Origin: Catillopecten margaritatus gill symbiont
GTDB lineage: Bacteria; Pseudomonadota; Gammaproteobacteria; PS1; Pseudothioglobaceae
Direction: 5' to 3'
DNA length: 64,000 nucleotides
Assembly: GCA_037956075.1 (NCBI GenBank)
Contig: CP138327.1
Coordinates: 992,001 to 1,056,000, forward strand
Part shown: positions 25,678 through 33,401 of the stretch, piece by piece
Layout of the letters: each line of letters starts with the position of its first letter
Position numbering within the stretch: position 1 is the first letter of the stretch
Program-made: the position numbers and the translations under genes
Notes under the pieces: model-generated
Told to the model about the DNA's origin: nothing
What the model saw: the letters and a program-made list of their open reading frames with translations, nothing else
Databases searched by the model: none

Positions 25678-27900
25678 ATGAAAATGATAAAAATGAAAAT
25701 AATACTTACCACGCTATTCCTCTTTATTTCAAGCTCGATTATGGCGCACTCTCCTCAAAATTTACACGCTACCTACGCACAAAAAAGTGCAGATTATCAG
25801 CCACGCACCAGACACCTTGAAAACGGCAAGGCTAAATTTACCAATCACTTAATTTTAGCAAATTCTCCTTATTTATTGCAGCACGCACACAACCCTGTCA
25901 ATTGGCATCAATTTGATGATGAGGCGTTTGCACTGGCTAAAAAAGAGAATAAACTGATATTTTTATCCATTGGTTACGCCACTTGTCATTGGTGTCATGT
26001 GATGGAGGAGGAGAGTTTTGAAGATTTGAAAGTTGCTCAAGTTTTGAACCAAAATTTTATTGCCATCAAGGTGGACAGAGAAGTATTGCCTGATGTCGAT
26101 AGTCATTTTATGAATATCGCTCAGTTGCTCACAGGGGGTGGTGGCTGGCCACTCAATGTAGTGTTAACACCGGAAGGCGATGGTTTTTTTGCAGGGACTT
26201 ATTTTCCTAAGGATAAGTTGATTGCTAGATTAAATCAATTGCAATCCGTATGGAAAAATGAACCAATCCGAGTTACAAAAACAGCCGAAAGTGTCAAAAA
26301 TGCACTACTCGAAAAAGCCTCGTCTGCCACAAAATTACCTAAAAATTTACAATCATTAGCCGTGCAAGATTTGCTCACAAGGCTTGATGAATTTGACGGC
26401 GGCTTTGGCGATGCACCAAAGTTCCCACATGAAGCACAATTATTGATGTTGATTAATGAGCAAATGCGTAACCCCAGTGATAGCAAATTAGAAGCCATCA
26501 CCATTACGCTTGATATGATGGCGAGTGGTGGGATTTACGATGTAGTTGGCGGTGGGTTTCATCGCTATGCCACCGACAACGCTTGGCTGTTTCCACATTT
26601 TGAAAAAATGCTTTATAACCAAGCACAATTAGCAATGGTTTATAGCAAAACCTACCAACTCACTGGCAAAGCCCTCTACAAACGCATTGCCACGCAAACA
26701 CTGGATTATGCAATTCGTGAGATGAAAAATGGCGGGTTTTATAGTGCCACTGATGCCGATAGCAGTGGTGAGGAAGGGCTGTTTTTTATATGGAGCATTG
26801 AAGAATTAAAAACAGTATTGGGCAATGATTTTGCCGAATTTGAGCACCATTTTGATTTATCAGAGAGAACCGAGTTTGAAAACCACTCTGTCATTAACTT
26901 CAAGGAGATTAATCAAGTTCAAGCGAGTGATTTTGTAAAAATTGATGCTATGTTGGCAAAACTTTATCAAGTTCGACAAGGTCGTGATAAGCCATTATTG
27001 GATAACAAAATTTTGTTATCGTGGAATGCGTTGCTGCTAAAAGCATTAGTAACTGCCAGTGAGATTGATAACAAATATTTAAGTGAGGCACAGAATTTAG
27101 CTGATTTTTTACTGAATAATTTTTATCAGGCTGAATTAAAGCGTGTGCAAATTAATGGTCAAACTTCGCAAGTTGCCATTTTTGAAGATTATGCTTATTT
27201 AGCCGATGGATTGCTTGATTTATACGATGCAACTGCACAAAAAAAATATCTAACAATTGCACAAAAATTAACAGATGAAGCACTGAGTAATTTTTGGGAT
27301 GAAAAAGATTTTGGCTTTAAAATGAGTAATAATAAACGCATCAAGAATAGCAAAGAAATTTATGATGGCGCCATTTTTAATGCTAATGGTGTTGCTTATG
27401 GCGTGCTTAATAAATTATCCGAACGCACTCAAGACACCAAATATCAGCAACTTGCTCAGCAATTATTATCCAGTTTTAGTGCAAAAATTCATCGCAGTCC
27501 CAGTGCTTATTCCAGTATTGTCACAAATTATGGCAACCAAAAACAAGGGTCTTTGAAAAAAACTGTCTATGCGTATGATGGCAGAATTAAAATCACCATT
27601 GAGTCCGATAAAATTATGCTTAATATTGCCTCTGGTTGGCATATTAATGCCAATAAAGTATTGCAAAAAGGCTTGATTGCCACTGCACTGAGCAGTAGTA
27701 ATTTACAAGCAGTTAAATACCCTCAAGCAACCTTGGTCAATTTAGGCTTTAGTCAAGATAAATTAGCGGTATATGATGAAGAAATTACACTTAATTTCTC
27801 ATTGAAAGACAAAAAAGCAACCTTTGCTCAATTAAATTTGCAGGCTTGTAGTGATAGAGTGTGTTTACCGCCACAACAAGTTAAACTCCTCTTGAACTAA
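25678..27900 (+). CDS. DUF255 thioredoxin-domain protein (YyaL/SSP411-like) with DsbD-like C-terminal domain
   Basis: A 740-residue protein. From the Met at 25693 a signal peptide is clear ([18 protein letters not shown]). Residues about 45-200 are the DUF255 thioredoxin domain with the diagnostic CHWCHVME. A six-hairpin-glycosidase-like helical region follows ([35 protein letters not shown]). The last 110 residues resemble the periplasmic N-domain of DsbD ([20 protein letters not shown] with a C-x4-C pair). The true start is uncertain: ATGs lie at 25678, 25684 and 25693, and the region before is MITE. Substrate unknown; a redox role in the envelope is an inference. Confidence 0.85.
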   Translation: MKMIKMKIILTTLFLFISSSIMAHSPQNLHATYAQKSADYQPRTRHLENGKAKFTNHLILANSPYLLQHAHNPVNWHQFDDEAFALAKKENKLIFLSIGYATCHWCHVMEEESFEDLKVAQVLNQNFIAIKVDREVLPDVDSHFMNIAQLLTGGGGWPLNVVLTPEGDGFFAGTYFPKDKLIARLNQLQSVWKNEPIRVTKTAESVKNALLEKASSATKLPKNLQSLAVQDLLTRLDEFDGGFGDAPKFPHEAQLLMLINEQMRNPSDSKLEAITITLDMMASGGIYDVVGGGFHRYATDNAWLFPHFEKMLYNQAQLAMVYSKTYQLTGKALYKRIATQTLDYAIREMKNGGFYSATDADSSGEEGLFFIWSIEELKTVLGNDFAEFEHHFDLSERTEFENHSVINFKEINQVQASDFVKIDAMLAKLYQVRQGRDKPLLDNKILLSWNALLLKALVTASEIDNKYLSEAQNLADFLLNNFYQAELKRVQINGQTSQVAIFEDYAYLADGLLDLYDATAQKKYLTIAQKLTDEALSNFWDEKDFGFKMSNNKRIKNSKEIYDGAIFNANGVAYGVLNKLSERTQDTKYQQLAQQLLSSFSAKIHRSPSAYSSIVTNYGNQKQGSLKKTVYAYDGRIKITIESDKIMLNIASGWHINANKVLQKGLIATALSSSNLQAVKYPQATLVNLGFSQDKLAVYDEEITLNFSLKDKKATFAQLNLQACSDRVCLPPQQVKLLLN

Positions 27901-28013
27901 GCAACTGAATAAGCGACAAGTTCAACGCCGTAAAAAAGGAAAAGTGCCACTAATGATTTAGCAAGTATTTTTTCTTTCTGCAAGGCGAACGCAGGAGCGA
28001 TTGAAGGAGCATA

Positions 28014-28368
28014 GGGCACCCCCAGAAACCCCAGTGCGATTTAGGGAATACAGAAAATAGTCCATTTTCTGCCTAAAAAAGACTCCTGCATTAGGTATAA
28101 ATATCGCCTAAAAGCCAACTTTCATCCATTTGCTAACTTTTACAAAACCTGTCTTAACCCTGCTAGGACTGGCTTTGTAAAAATTACCAACTGAATAAAA
28201 TTTAACTTTTATTCGACATTCATACCTAATGCAGGGGTCTCTAAAAATAAGGAGAATAGCCAGCTATTTGACGCCTTTTTAGGTAGAAAAGGGGCTGTTT
28301 TATGTGTTTCACTCTTTTCAGTACCCCCTTGAGGGGTATAAATTGTGCTGGGGTTTTTGGGGGCGCCC
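28014..28368. repeat. MITE C, copy 2, carrying a nested MITE B
   Basis: The ends are GGGCACCCCC and GGGGGCGCCC. Without the nested 161-bp element and its 7-bp duplication it is 187 bp, the same as copy 3. Flanks CATA and TACA, compared with TATA at the same place in the intact 124-bp units, show a 4-bp target duplication with one later change on each side. It is therefore inserted inside repeat unit 1. Confidence 0.9.
28080..28240. repeat. MITE B, copy 1, nested in MITE C
   Basis: 161 bp with ends AGACTCCTGCATTAGGTAT / AGACCCCTGCATTAGGTAT. A perfect 7-bp duplication CTAAAAA lies at 28073-28079 and 28241-28247. The intact version of the site in MITE C copy 3 has one copy of that word, which confirms the insertion. 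Related to MITE A by length and interior sequence. Confidence 0.93.
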
Positions 28369-28680
28369 TACAGATAAACCTATATGACTGAATGAGCGAC
28401 AAGTTCAACGCCGTAAAAAGGAAAAAGTGCCACTAATGATTTAGCAAGTATTTTTTCTTTCTGCAAGGCGAACGCAGGAGCGATTGAAGGAGTATAGATA
28501 AACCTATATGACTGAATGAGCGACAAGTTCAACGCCGCAGAAAGGAAAAAGTGCCACTAATGATTTAGCAAGTATTTTTTCTTTCTGCAAGGCGAACGCA
28601 GGAGCGATTGAAGGAGTATAGATAAACCTATATGACTGAATGAGCGACAAGTTCAACGCCGCAGAAAGGAAAAATACTTG

Positions 28681-29427
28681 CTAAATAGTGTACATGCCGC
28701 CATTAACATGAAGAGTTTGGGCTGTGATGTATGAACCTGCATCGCTTGCTAAAAACAAAACGGCAGCGGCAATTTCTTCTACCGAACCCAATCTACCCAT
28801 TGGAATTTGTTTTGCCAACGCCTCTTTTTGCTCTTCTGGCATGGCATCGGTCATATCGGTTTTAATAAAACCAGGCGCAACTGCATTCACGGTAATGCCT
28901 CTTGCACCCACTTCACGAGCGAGTGATTTGGTGAAACCCATAATCCCTGCTTTCGCTGCCGCATAGTTGGTTTGCCCTGCATTACCCATTGCACCAACAA
29001 CGGAGGCGATTGAAATAATGCGTCCAGCTTTCTTTTTCATCATACCCCTTAAAACCGCTTTTGACATTTTGTAAACCGAGGCTAAATTGGTGTTCATAAT
29101 GTCGTCCCATTCATCTTCTTTCATACGCATCAATAAATTATCACGAGTAATACCCGCATTATTAACCAAAATATCCACTGCACCATAAGTATCTGTAATG
29201 GATTTCATCACTTCGGCAATTTGGTCATTATTGGTCACATTCAACGCCATACCTATGCCTGTAACACCGTTATTTTTCAGCGTTACGCTAATGGCATCTG
29301 CTCCTTTGTCACTGGTCGCTGTGCCGATAACGATTGCACCTGCGCCCCCTAAGGACAGAGCGATTGCTTGCCCAATACCACGACTTGCACCTGTGACTAA
29401 AACGATTTTTCCTGCTAAATTACTCAT
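28681..29427 (-). CDS. fabG: 3-oxoacyl-[acyl-carrier-protein] reductase
   Basis: A 248-residue short-chain dehydrogenase that reduces 3-oxoacyl-ACP with NADPH in fatty-acid elongation. It has the nucleotide-binding TGASRGIG, the NNAG motif, and the catalytic Ser-Tyr-Lys set with YAAAKAG. The C-terminus LHVNGGMYTI is normal, but the last Ile codon and the TAG lie in a 17-bp word shared with the adjacent 124-bp repeats. It overlaps fabD by 4 bp (ATGA). The usual next gene, acpP, does not follow; the repeat block is there instead. Confidence 0.97.
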   Translation of the reverse strand: MSNLAGKIVLVTGASRGIGQAIALSLGGAGAIVIGTATSDKGADAISVTLKNNGVTGIGMALNVTNNDQIAEVMKSITDTYGAVDILVNNAGITRDNLLMRMKEDEWDDIMNTNLASVYKMSKAVLRGMMKKKAGRIISIASVVGAMGNAGQTNYAAAKAGIMGFTKSLAREVGARGITVNAVAPGFIKTDMTDAMPEEQKEALAKQIPMGRLGSVEEIAAAVLFLASDAGSYITAQTLHVNGGMYTI

Positions 29428-30353
29428 GTTATCTCCTTTGAAATTACTGCGACATTTTCCGCAGTCAGTATGGCATTTGCCGTTAATGATTTTTCAATTC
29501 TGCGTGTCAAGCCTGTTAACACTTTGCCTGGCCCCGATTCAATCAGTTTTTCCACACCCATTGCGTGCATCGCTTGCACCGTACCTGTCCATAAGACTGG
29601 CTTGTGTAATTGTGCTACTAATTTAGCACGAATATCCTCTACATCAGTTGCCACACTTGCATCAACATTGTGTAATACACCCACATCACCCATCTTAAAT
29701 TTGACACTCTGCATAGTATTTGCAAACACAGTTGCCGCATCATTCATCAACGAACAATGCGATGGCACACTCACAGGCAATAGCACTGCGCGTTTTGCAC
29801 CTGCTGCTTTCATCAGATCACAAGTTGTATCAACGGCTTCTTTATTGCCTGCAATCACCACTTGCCCATTTGAATTAAAATTCACCGCTTCAACAACGCC
29901 TTCGCCTGAATAATCCGCACAAATTTTAACCACCACTTCATCATCCAAGCCCAAAATCGCTGCCATTGCCCCTACACCAGCAGGCACCGCAGATTGCATC
30001 AACTCTGCACGCAAACGCACCAATTGAATACCATCGGTAAAATCCAGCGAACCCGCCGCAACCAATGCCGTATATTCGCCCAAACTATGCCCCGCCATAC
30101 AAGTAGGTGATAAATCCATTTCACTATTTAATACTTTGTAAGTTGCATAACCTGCTGCCAACATTGCTGGTTGGGTATTTTGTGTTTGATTAAGTCCTTC
30201 TTGATCTTCTTGTGTGAGTTTCCACAAATCAAACCCTAAAACATCACTTGCTTCTTCAAAAGTTTCTTTAATAGAAGTAAAGTTATCGGCTAAATCCGAC
30301 AACATACCGAGAGATTGAGAGCCTTGACCGGGGAATACGATTGAGTATTTCAT
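29424..30353 (-). CDS. fabD: Malonyl-CoA-[acyl-carrier-protein] transacylase
   Basis: A 309-residue acyltransferase that loads malonyl groups onto ACP. FPGQGSQSLGM at the N-terminus, the nucleophile elbow in AGHSLGEYTALV, and the catalytic His region VSVPSHCSLM are present. The ATG at 30353 (MKYSIVFPGQG) is the right start; the frame extends upstream to 30455 into the preceding gene without family similarity. It is coupled to fabG downstream. fabH/plsX, frequent upstream neighbours, are replaced by an unknown membrane protein gene. Confidence 0.97.
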   Translation of the reverse strand: MKYSIVFPGQGSQSLGMLSDLADNFTSIKETFEEASDVLGFDLWKLTQEDQEGLNQTQNTQPAMLAAGYATYKVLNSEMDLSPTCMAGHSLGEYTALVAAGSLDFTDGIQLVRLRAELMQSAVPAGVGAMAAILGLDDEVVVKICADYSGEGVVEAVNFNSNGQVVIAGNKEAVDTTCDLMKAAGAKRAVLLPVSVPSHCSLMNDAATVFANTMQSVKFKMGDVGVLHNVDASVATDVEDIRAKLVAQLHKPVLWTGTVQAMHAMGVEKLIESGPGKVLTGLTRRIEKSLTANAILTAENVAVISKEIT

Positions 30354-30366
30354 TATATTTATTATT

Positions 30367-30915
30367 TTATGAAGAGATAGATAGCGAATTACCTGTATTG
30401 AAACGATGATTTTCATCCAAAATATCAGTAGCAACTGTGTAGTCTTTGGTAACAATACTGGATGTGTTGTAATAGGGGCAATCCGCTATAATAGATAGGC
30501 GAATGGTTTTATATTTTAAGTATTCTGCCTGTATGTCACCAGTTATATAAAGATGGGACTGATGTGCGTATTCAGCATTTTTATCGTTAGTGTCAAATTT
30601 TTTAATATACATCAATTCTCGACTGGCTATACAATGTAAGGAAATAAGCGGGATACTGCCGCTTGGGGAAAGATTCTCAAAACCTTTTACTACGATACGA
30701 ATATTAATAAGGTCTTGGTCTGTTTTATTAATGAGTTTAATTTTTAAACTTGGGGTGCCATCATTTTTTCTTTCAGATTTAATGAATTTATCTGAAATCA
30801 ATATATTTGGCTTGTGTTTCTTGTTGTTAGCGTACAAGAATATTTTAGAAGCAACATAACTAGCAATAATACCTATTAAAACACTGGGTATTATTGCTAA
30901 AATTATTTCAATCAT
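30367..30915 (-). CDS. Hypothetical protein with one N-terminal membrane helix
   Basis: 182 residues. Residues 1-27 are hydrophobic (IEIILAIIPSVLIGIIASYVA), followed by a basic NNKKHKP segment. The remaining 145 residues look like a soluble beta-rich domain with short strands (LKIKLINKTDQDLINIRIVVKG). No family is recognised. It ends 13 bp before fabD on the same strand, so it may be cotranscribed. Lower G+C than fabD and a non-conserved position suggest an acquired gene. Confidence 0.6.
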   Translation of the reverse strand: MIEIILAIIPSVLIGIIASYVASKIFLYANNKKHKPNILISDKFIKSERKNDGTPSLKIKLINKTDQDLINIRIVVKGFENLSPSGSIPLISLHCIASRELMYIKKFDTNDKNAEYAHQSHLYITGDIQAEYLKYKTIRLSIIADCPYYNTSSIVTKDYTVATDILDENHRFNTGNSLSISS

Positions 30916-31003
30916 CTACTACATCTTTCATTACTAGATCCTTTTTTATTACAGATTAGTCGCTATAATACACCAACTCAACAACCTTATTAATTTCTTT
31001 TAA

Positions 31004-31179
31004 CCCTAATCCAAAAATAGAAAGCGTGAATATGGCGTTAAACTTTGCTACCACAGCATTTTTAAAAAATCTTAGTGCCGTCCATTTAAAATGTTGTGGT
31101 GATTCCACAGAGATTTTTTTAAAATACTGTGGTAGCAAGGGATGGTGTCAGATTTATATTTTCTATTTTTGGATTTGGG
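31004..31179. repeat. MITE D, copy 1, containing the palindromic insert E
   Basis: The ends CCCTAATCCAAAAATAGAAA and TTTCTATTTTTGGATTTGGG match the compact 78-bp copy at 46500-46577. The interior is enlarged by about 98 bp through an unrelated palindrome (31045-31138). It lies in the 275-bp gap between the hypothetical gene and rpmA, 11 bp from the rpmA stop codon, where it could act as a transcript 3' end. Confidence 0.8.
31045..31138. repeat. Small palindromic element E nested in MITE D
   Basis: 94 bp with inverted ends TTGCTACCACAG and a longer imperfect complementarity (ATTTTTAAAAAATCT on both sides). It is absent from the second MITE D copy, which shows it is an insertion. No second copy was found in the window. 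Confidence 0.7.
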
Positions 31180-31190
31180 TAATACTTAAA

Positions 31191-31448
31191 TTATGCAGTT
31201 TCAATAGAAACAGTCTGACGCATAAATTTACCTTTCTTAGCAAAAACCACTTTACCATCTGCAGTTGCAAACAAAGTATCGTCTTTGCCCTTGCCAACAT
31301 TCGTACCTGGGTGAAATTTTGTGCCTCTTTGACGCACTAAGATATTACCTGCTAAAACTACCTGACCGCCAAATCTTTTAACGCCCAATCTTTTTGATAC
31401 GGAATCTCTGCCGTTATTAGTACTACCGCCTGCTTTTTTATGTGCCAT
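31191..31448 (-). CDS. rpmA: 50S ribosomal protein L27
   Basis: An 85-residue ribosomal protein that reaches the peptidyl-transferase centre with its N-terminus. [16 protein letters not shown] is the conserved start, and [14 protein letters not shown] is the core. It directly follows rplU (12-bp gap), the universal rplU-rpmA pair. The usual third gene, the GTPase obgE, does not follow here; a MITE is present instead. Confidence 0.98.
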   Translation of the reverse strand: MAHKKAGGSTNNGRDSVSKRLGVKRFGGQVVLAGNILVRQRGTKFHPGTNVGKGKDDTLFATADGKVVFAKKGKFMRQTVSIETA

Positions 31449-31460
31449 CTCAGTCTCTCC

Positions 31461-31772
31461 TTACGCTTTAATTTTAGTAATTTCAATCTCAGTGAACAAT
31501 TGTCTATGACCTTGTTGCTTCATTGAATGCTTACGACGACGGAATTTAAGGATATGCACCTTTTTACCTTTGCCTTGTGAAATAATTTTTGCTTCAACAG
31601 AAGCCTTTGCAACGGTTGGTGCACCGATTTGCACTTTGTCGCCATCGGCAACCATTAAAATGTCTTCAAAGGTAATCGTGCTACCAATTTCTTCCTCTAA
31701 TTTTTCAACTTTTAGTGTTTCGCCTTGCTCAACTCTAAATTGTTGCCCACCTGTTTTGATAACTGCGTACAT
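31461..31772 (-). CDS. rplU: 50S ribosomal protein L21
   Basis: A 103-residue ribosomal protein, equal to the E. coli length when started at 31772 ([12 protein letters not shown]). The frame extends to 31808 but the extra residues are not conserved. The core [20 protein letters not shown] and the basic C-terminal [16 protein letters not shown] contact 23S rRNA. It is in an operon with rpmA and divergent from the cyclophilin gene (101 bp between starts). Confidence 0.98.
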   Translation of the reverse strand: MYAVIKTGGQQFRVEQGETLKVEKLEEEIGSTITFEDILMVADGDKVQIGAPTVAKASVEAKIISQGKGKKVHILKFRRRKHSMKQQGHRQLFTEIEITKIKA

Positions 31773-31873
31773 AATAAACCCTATCTGTGTGTCGTAAAAA
31801 AGGGGCAATTATACGCTAAGGGGCGTGCTGACGAAAGGTATAATTTACATTTTTTTCTAAAAACACAGCAACT

Positions 31874-32674
31874 ATGATTATTTTCAAAACCAATATGGGC
31901 GACATTCACATTGAATTAGACGCTAAAAAAGCACCAATCACAGCCAAAAATTTTACTGCTTATGTCAAATCGGGTTTTTATGATGACACGATTTTTCACC
32001 GTGTGATTAAGAATTTTATGGTTCAAGGTGGTGGTTTTGATGAAAATATGAAAGAAAAGCCAACCAAAAAAGAGATTAAAAATGAAGCAAATAATGGCTT
32101 GAAAAATGCAAAATATACGGTAGCAATGGCAAGAACAATGATACCACATTCTGCCAGTTCGCAATTTTTTATCAATACCTCGGATAATGGATTTTTAGAT
32201 TATCCCGGACAAGATGGCTGGGGCTATTGCGTGTTTGGTGAAGTGGTTAAAGGTCATAAAGTCGTTGACAAAATTAATGCTGTGGCAACGGGTCATCAAG
32301 GTATGCACGCTGATGTGCCGAATGAGGTGGTTATCGTTATCAAGGCTACGGTTAAAGCGTCTGCTAAAAAGAAACCTATTGCCAAAAAGCCCACTACAAA
32401 GAAAAAAGTAGTCGCTAAAAAACCTGTGACTAAAAAGGCAGTGGCAAAAAAGACCGTGACTAAGAAGCCTGCGACTAAAAAAATACCAACAAAAAAAGCC
32501 GTGGCAAAAAAAGCGACTGCTAAAAAACCGGTTGTTAAAAAAGCGGCAACAAAGAAAGCAACTCCTAAAAAACCGGCTGCTAAAAAAACAACCACAAAGA
32601 AGACGCTCAGCAAAAAACCTGTTACTAAGAAGACCCCTGTAAAGAAAGTGGTCAAAAAGGCGACTAAAAAGTAA
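31874..32674 (+). CDS. Cyclophilin-type peptidyl-prolyl isomerase with histone-H1-like lysine tail
   Basis: 266 residues in two parts. Residues 1-162 are a PpiB-like cyclophilin (FHRVIKNFMVQGGGF; SSQFFINTSDN; YCVFGEVVKGHKVVD) that isomerises X-Pro bonds. Residues 163-266 are a low-complexity tail of about 25 K-K-x-x-A/P/T repeats, almost half lysine, resembling bacterial histone-H1-like proteins and AlgP. The two parts are in one frame with no stop. The tail could bind DNA or RNA, so the enzyme may be nucleoid- or ribosome-associated; that is inference. lpxH follows 19 bp downstream. Confidence 0.9.
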   Translation: MIIFKTNMGDIHIELDAKKAPITAKNFTAYVKSGFYDDTIFHRVIKNFMVQGGGFDENMKEKPTKKEIKNEANNGLKNAKYTVAMARTMIPHSASSQFFINTSDNGFLDYPGQDGWGYCVFGEVVKGHKVVDKINAVATGHQGMHADVPNEVVIVIKATVKASAKKKPIAKKPTTKKKVVAKKPVTKKAVAKKTVTKKPATKKIPTKKAVAKKATAKKPVVKKAATKKATPKKPAAKKTTTKKTLSKKPVTKKTPVKKVVKKATKK

Positions 32675-32693
32675 CCAGTAACGATTAAGCGTT

Positions 32694-33401
32694 ATGACAC
32701 AAACCTTACTGATTGCTGATTTACATCTTATTTCTGGCGAAACAGAAAAAACCGACTTGTTCATTAGTTTTTGTCAAGAACAGGCGTCTCAAGCTAATCA
32801 ATTGTTTATTTTGGGTGATTTATTTAACACTTGGCTAGGGGATGATTTGTCTATCAATACTTATCCAAATGTTATTTCGGCGTTAAAAACACTCAGTAAA
32901 ACCACCAAAATTTTTATCACTGGAGGTAATCGTGATTTTCTTTTAGGGGATGAATTTGTTAAACAAACAGGTTGTGTTTTGCTCCAAACGCCTTATTTGC
33001 TCGAAACCAAAAGTCAAAATTATGTGTTAATTCACGGCGACGAATTATGCACTGATGACACCAATTATCAAAAATTAAAATCCATTTTGCAACATCCGAT
33101 TACTCAATTTATTTTCTTGCGTTTACCAACAAAAACCCGCCTCAAACTCAGTGGACAACTTCGCAAAAAAAGCGTGAAAGCACAGCAATATAAAACCCGT
33201 GAAATTATGGATGTCAACCAAATTACCACAGATAAATTAATGCAAAAATACCCGAATGCTGATTTGATTCACGGACACACACACCGTCAAAATACCCATA
33301 TTGGCGAGCAATATACGCGTTTCGTTTTGGGGGATTGGGAGACTGATAAAGGCAATGCCATTGCCATTGATATGCAGTTAAACTGGCTTGAAATTCGCTG
33401 A
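32694..33401 (+). CDS. lpxH: UDP-2,3-diacylglucosamine diphosphatase
   Basis: A 235-residue metallophosphatase of the lipid A pathway that hydrolyses UDP-2,3-diacylglucosamine to lipid X at the inner membrane. Metal motifs are present: ADLHL (D-x-H), GDLFNTW (GD), GNRDF (GNxD), HGDELC and GHTHRQ. Length is normal. The gene follows ppi as in E. coli ppiB-lpxH. Its 3' end overlaps the convergent RNase gene by 24 bp. Confidence 0.95.
   Translation: MTQTLLIADLHLISGETEKTDLFISFCQEQASQANQLFILGDLFNTWLGDDLSINTYPNVISALKTLSKTTKIFITGGNRDFLLGDEFVKQTGCVLLQTPYLLETKSQNYVLIHGDELCTDDTNYQKLKSILQHPITQFIFLRLPTKTRLKLSGQLRKKSVKAQQYKTREIMDVNQITTDKLMQKYPNADLIHGHTHRQNTHIGEQYTRFVLGDWETDKGNAIAIDMQLNWLEIR

Larger units (their letters stand above)
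27906..28671. repeat. 124-bp tandem repeat block (interrupted by MITE C)
   Basis: Units start at 27906, 28389, 28513 and 28637; the period between the last three is exactly 124 bp. Unit 1 is split from the rest by MITE C copy 2, and unit 4 is cut after about 35 bp where it meets fabG. Each unit contains an inverted pair (GCAGAAAGGAAAAA and TTTTTTCTTTCTGC). On the minus strand each has a 41-codon open stretch without a start. The 780 bp between the DUF255 gene and fabG hold only this block and the two MITEs. Confidence 0.9.

Noticed and set aside
27906..28671. CRISPR array
   Set aside because: The units are 124 bp tandem copies with no short repeat/unique spacer alternation and no cas genes nearby.
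32195..32764. A 189-codon open frame on the minus strand, rich in Phe, Arg and Leu, opposite the cyclophilin tail
   Set aside because: It is the complement of the lysine-repeat tail. AAA/AAG codons give long stop-free Phe-rich frames on the other strand. No start context or family match.
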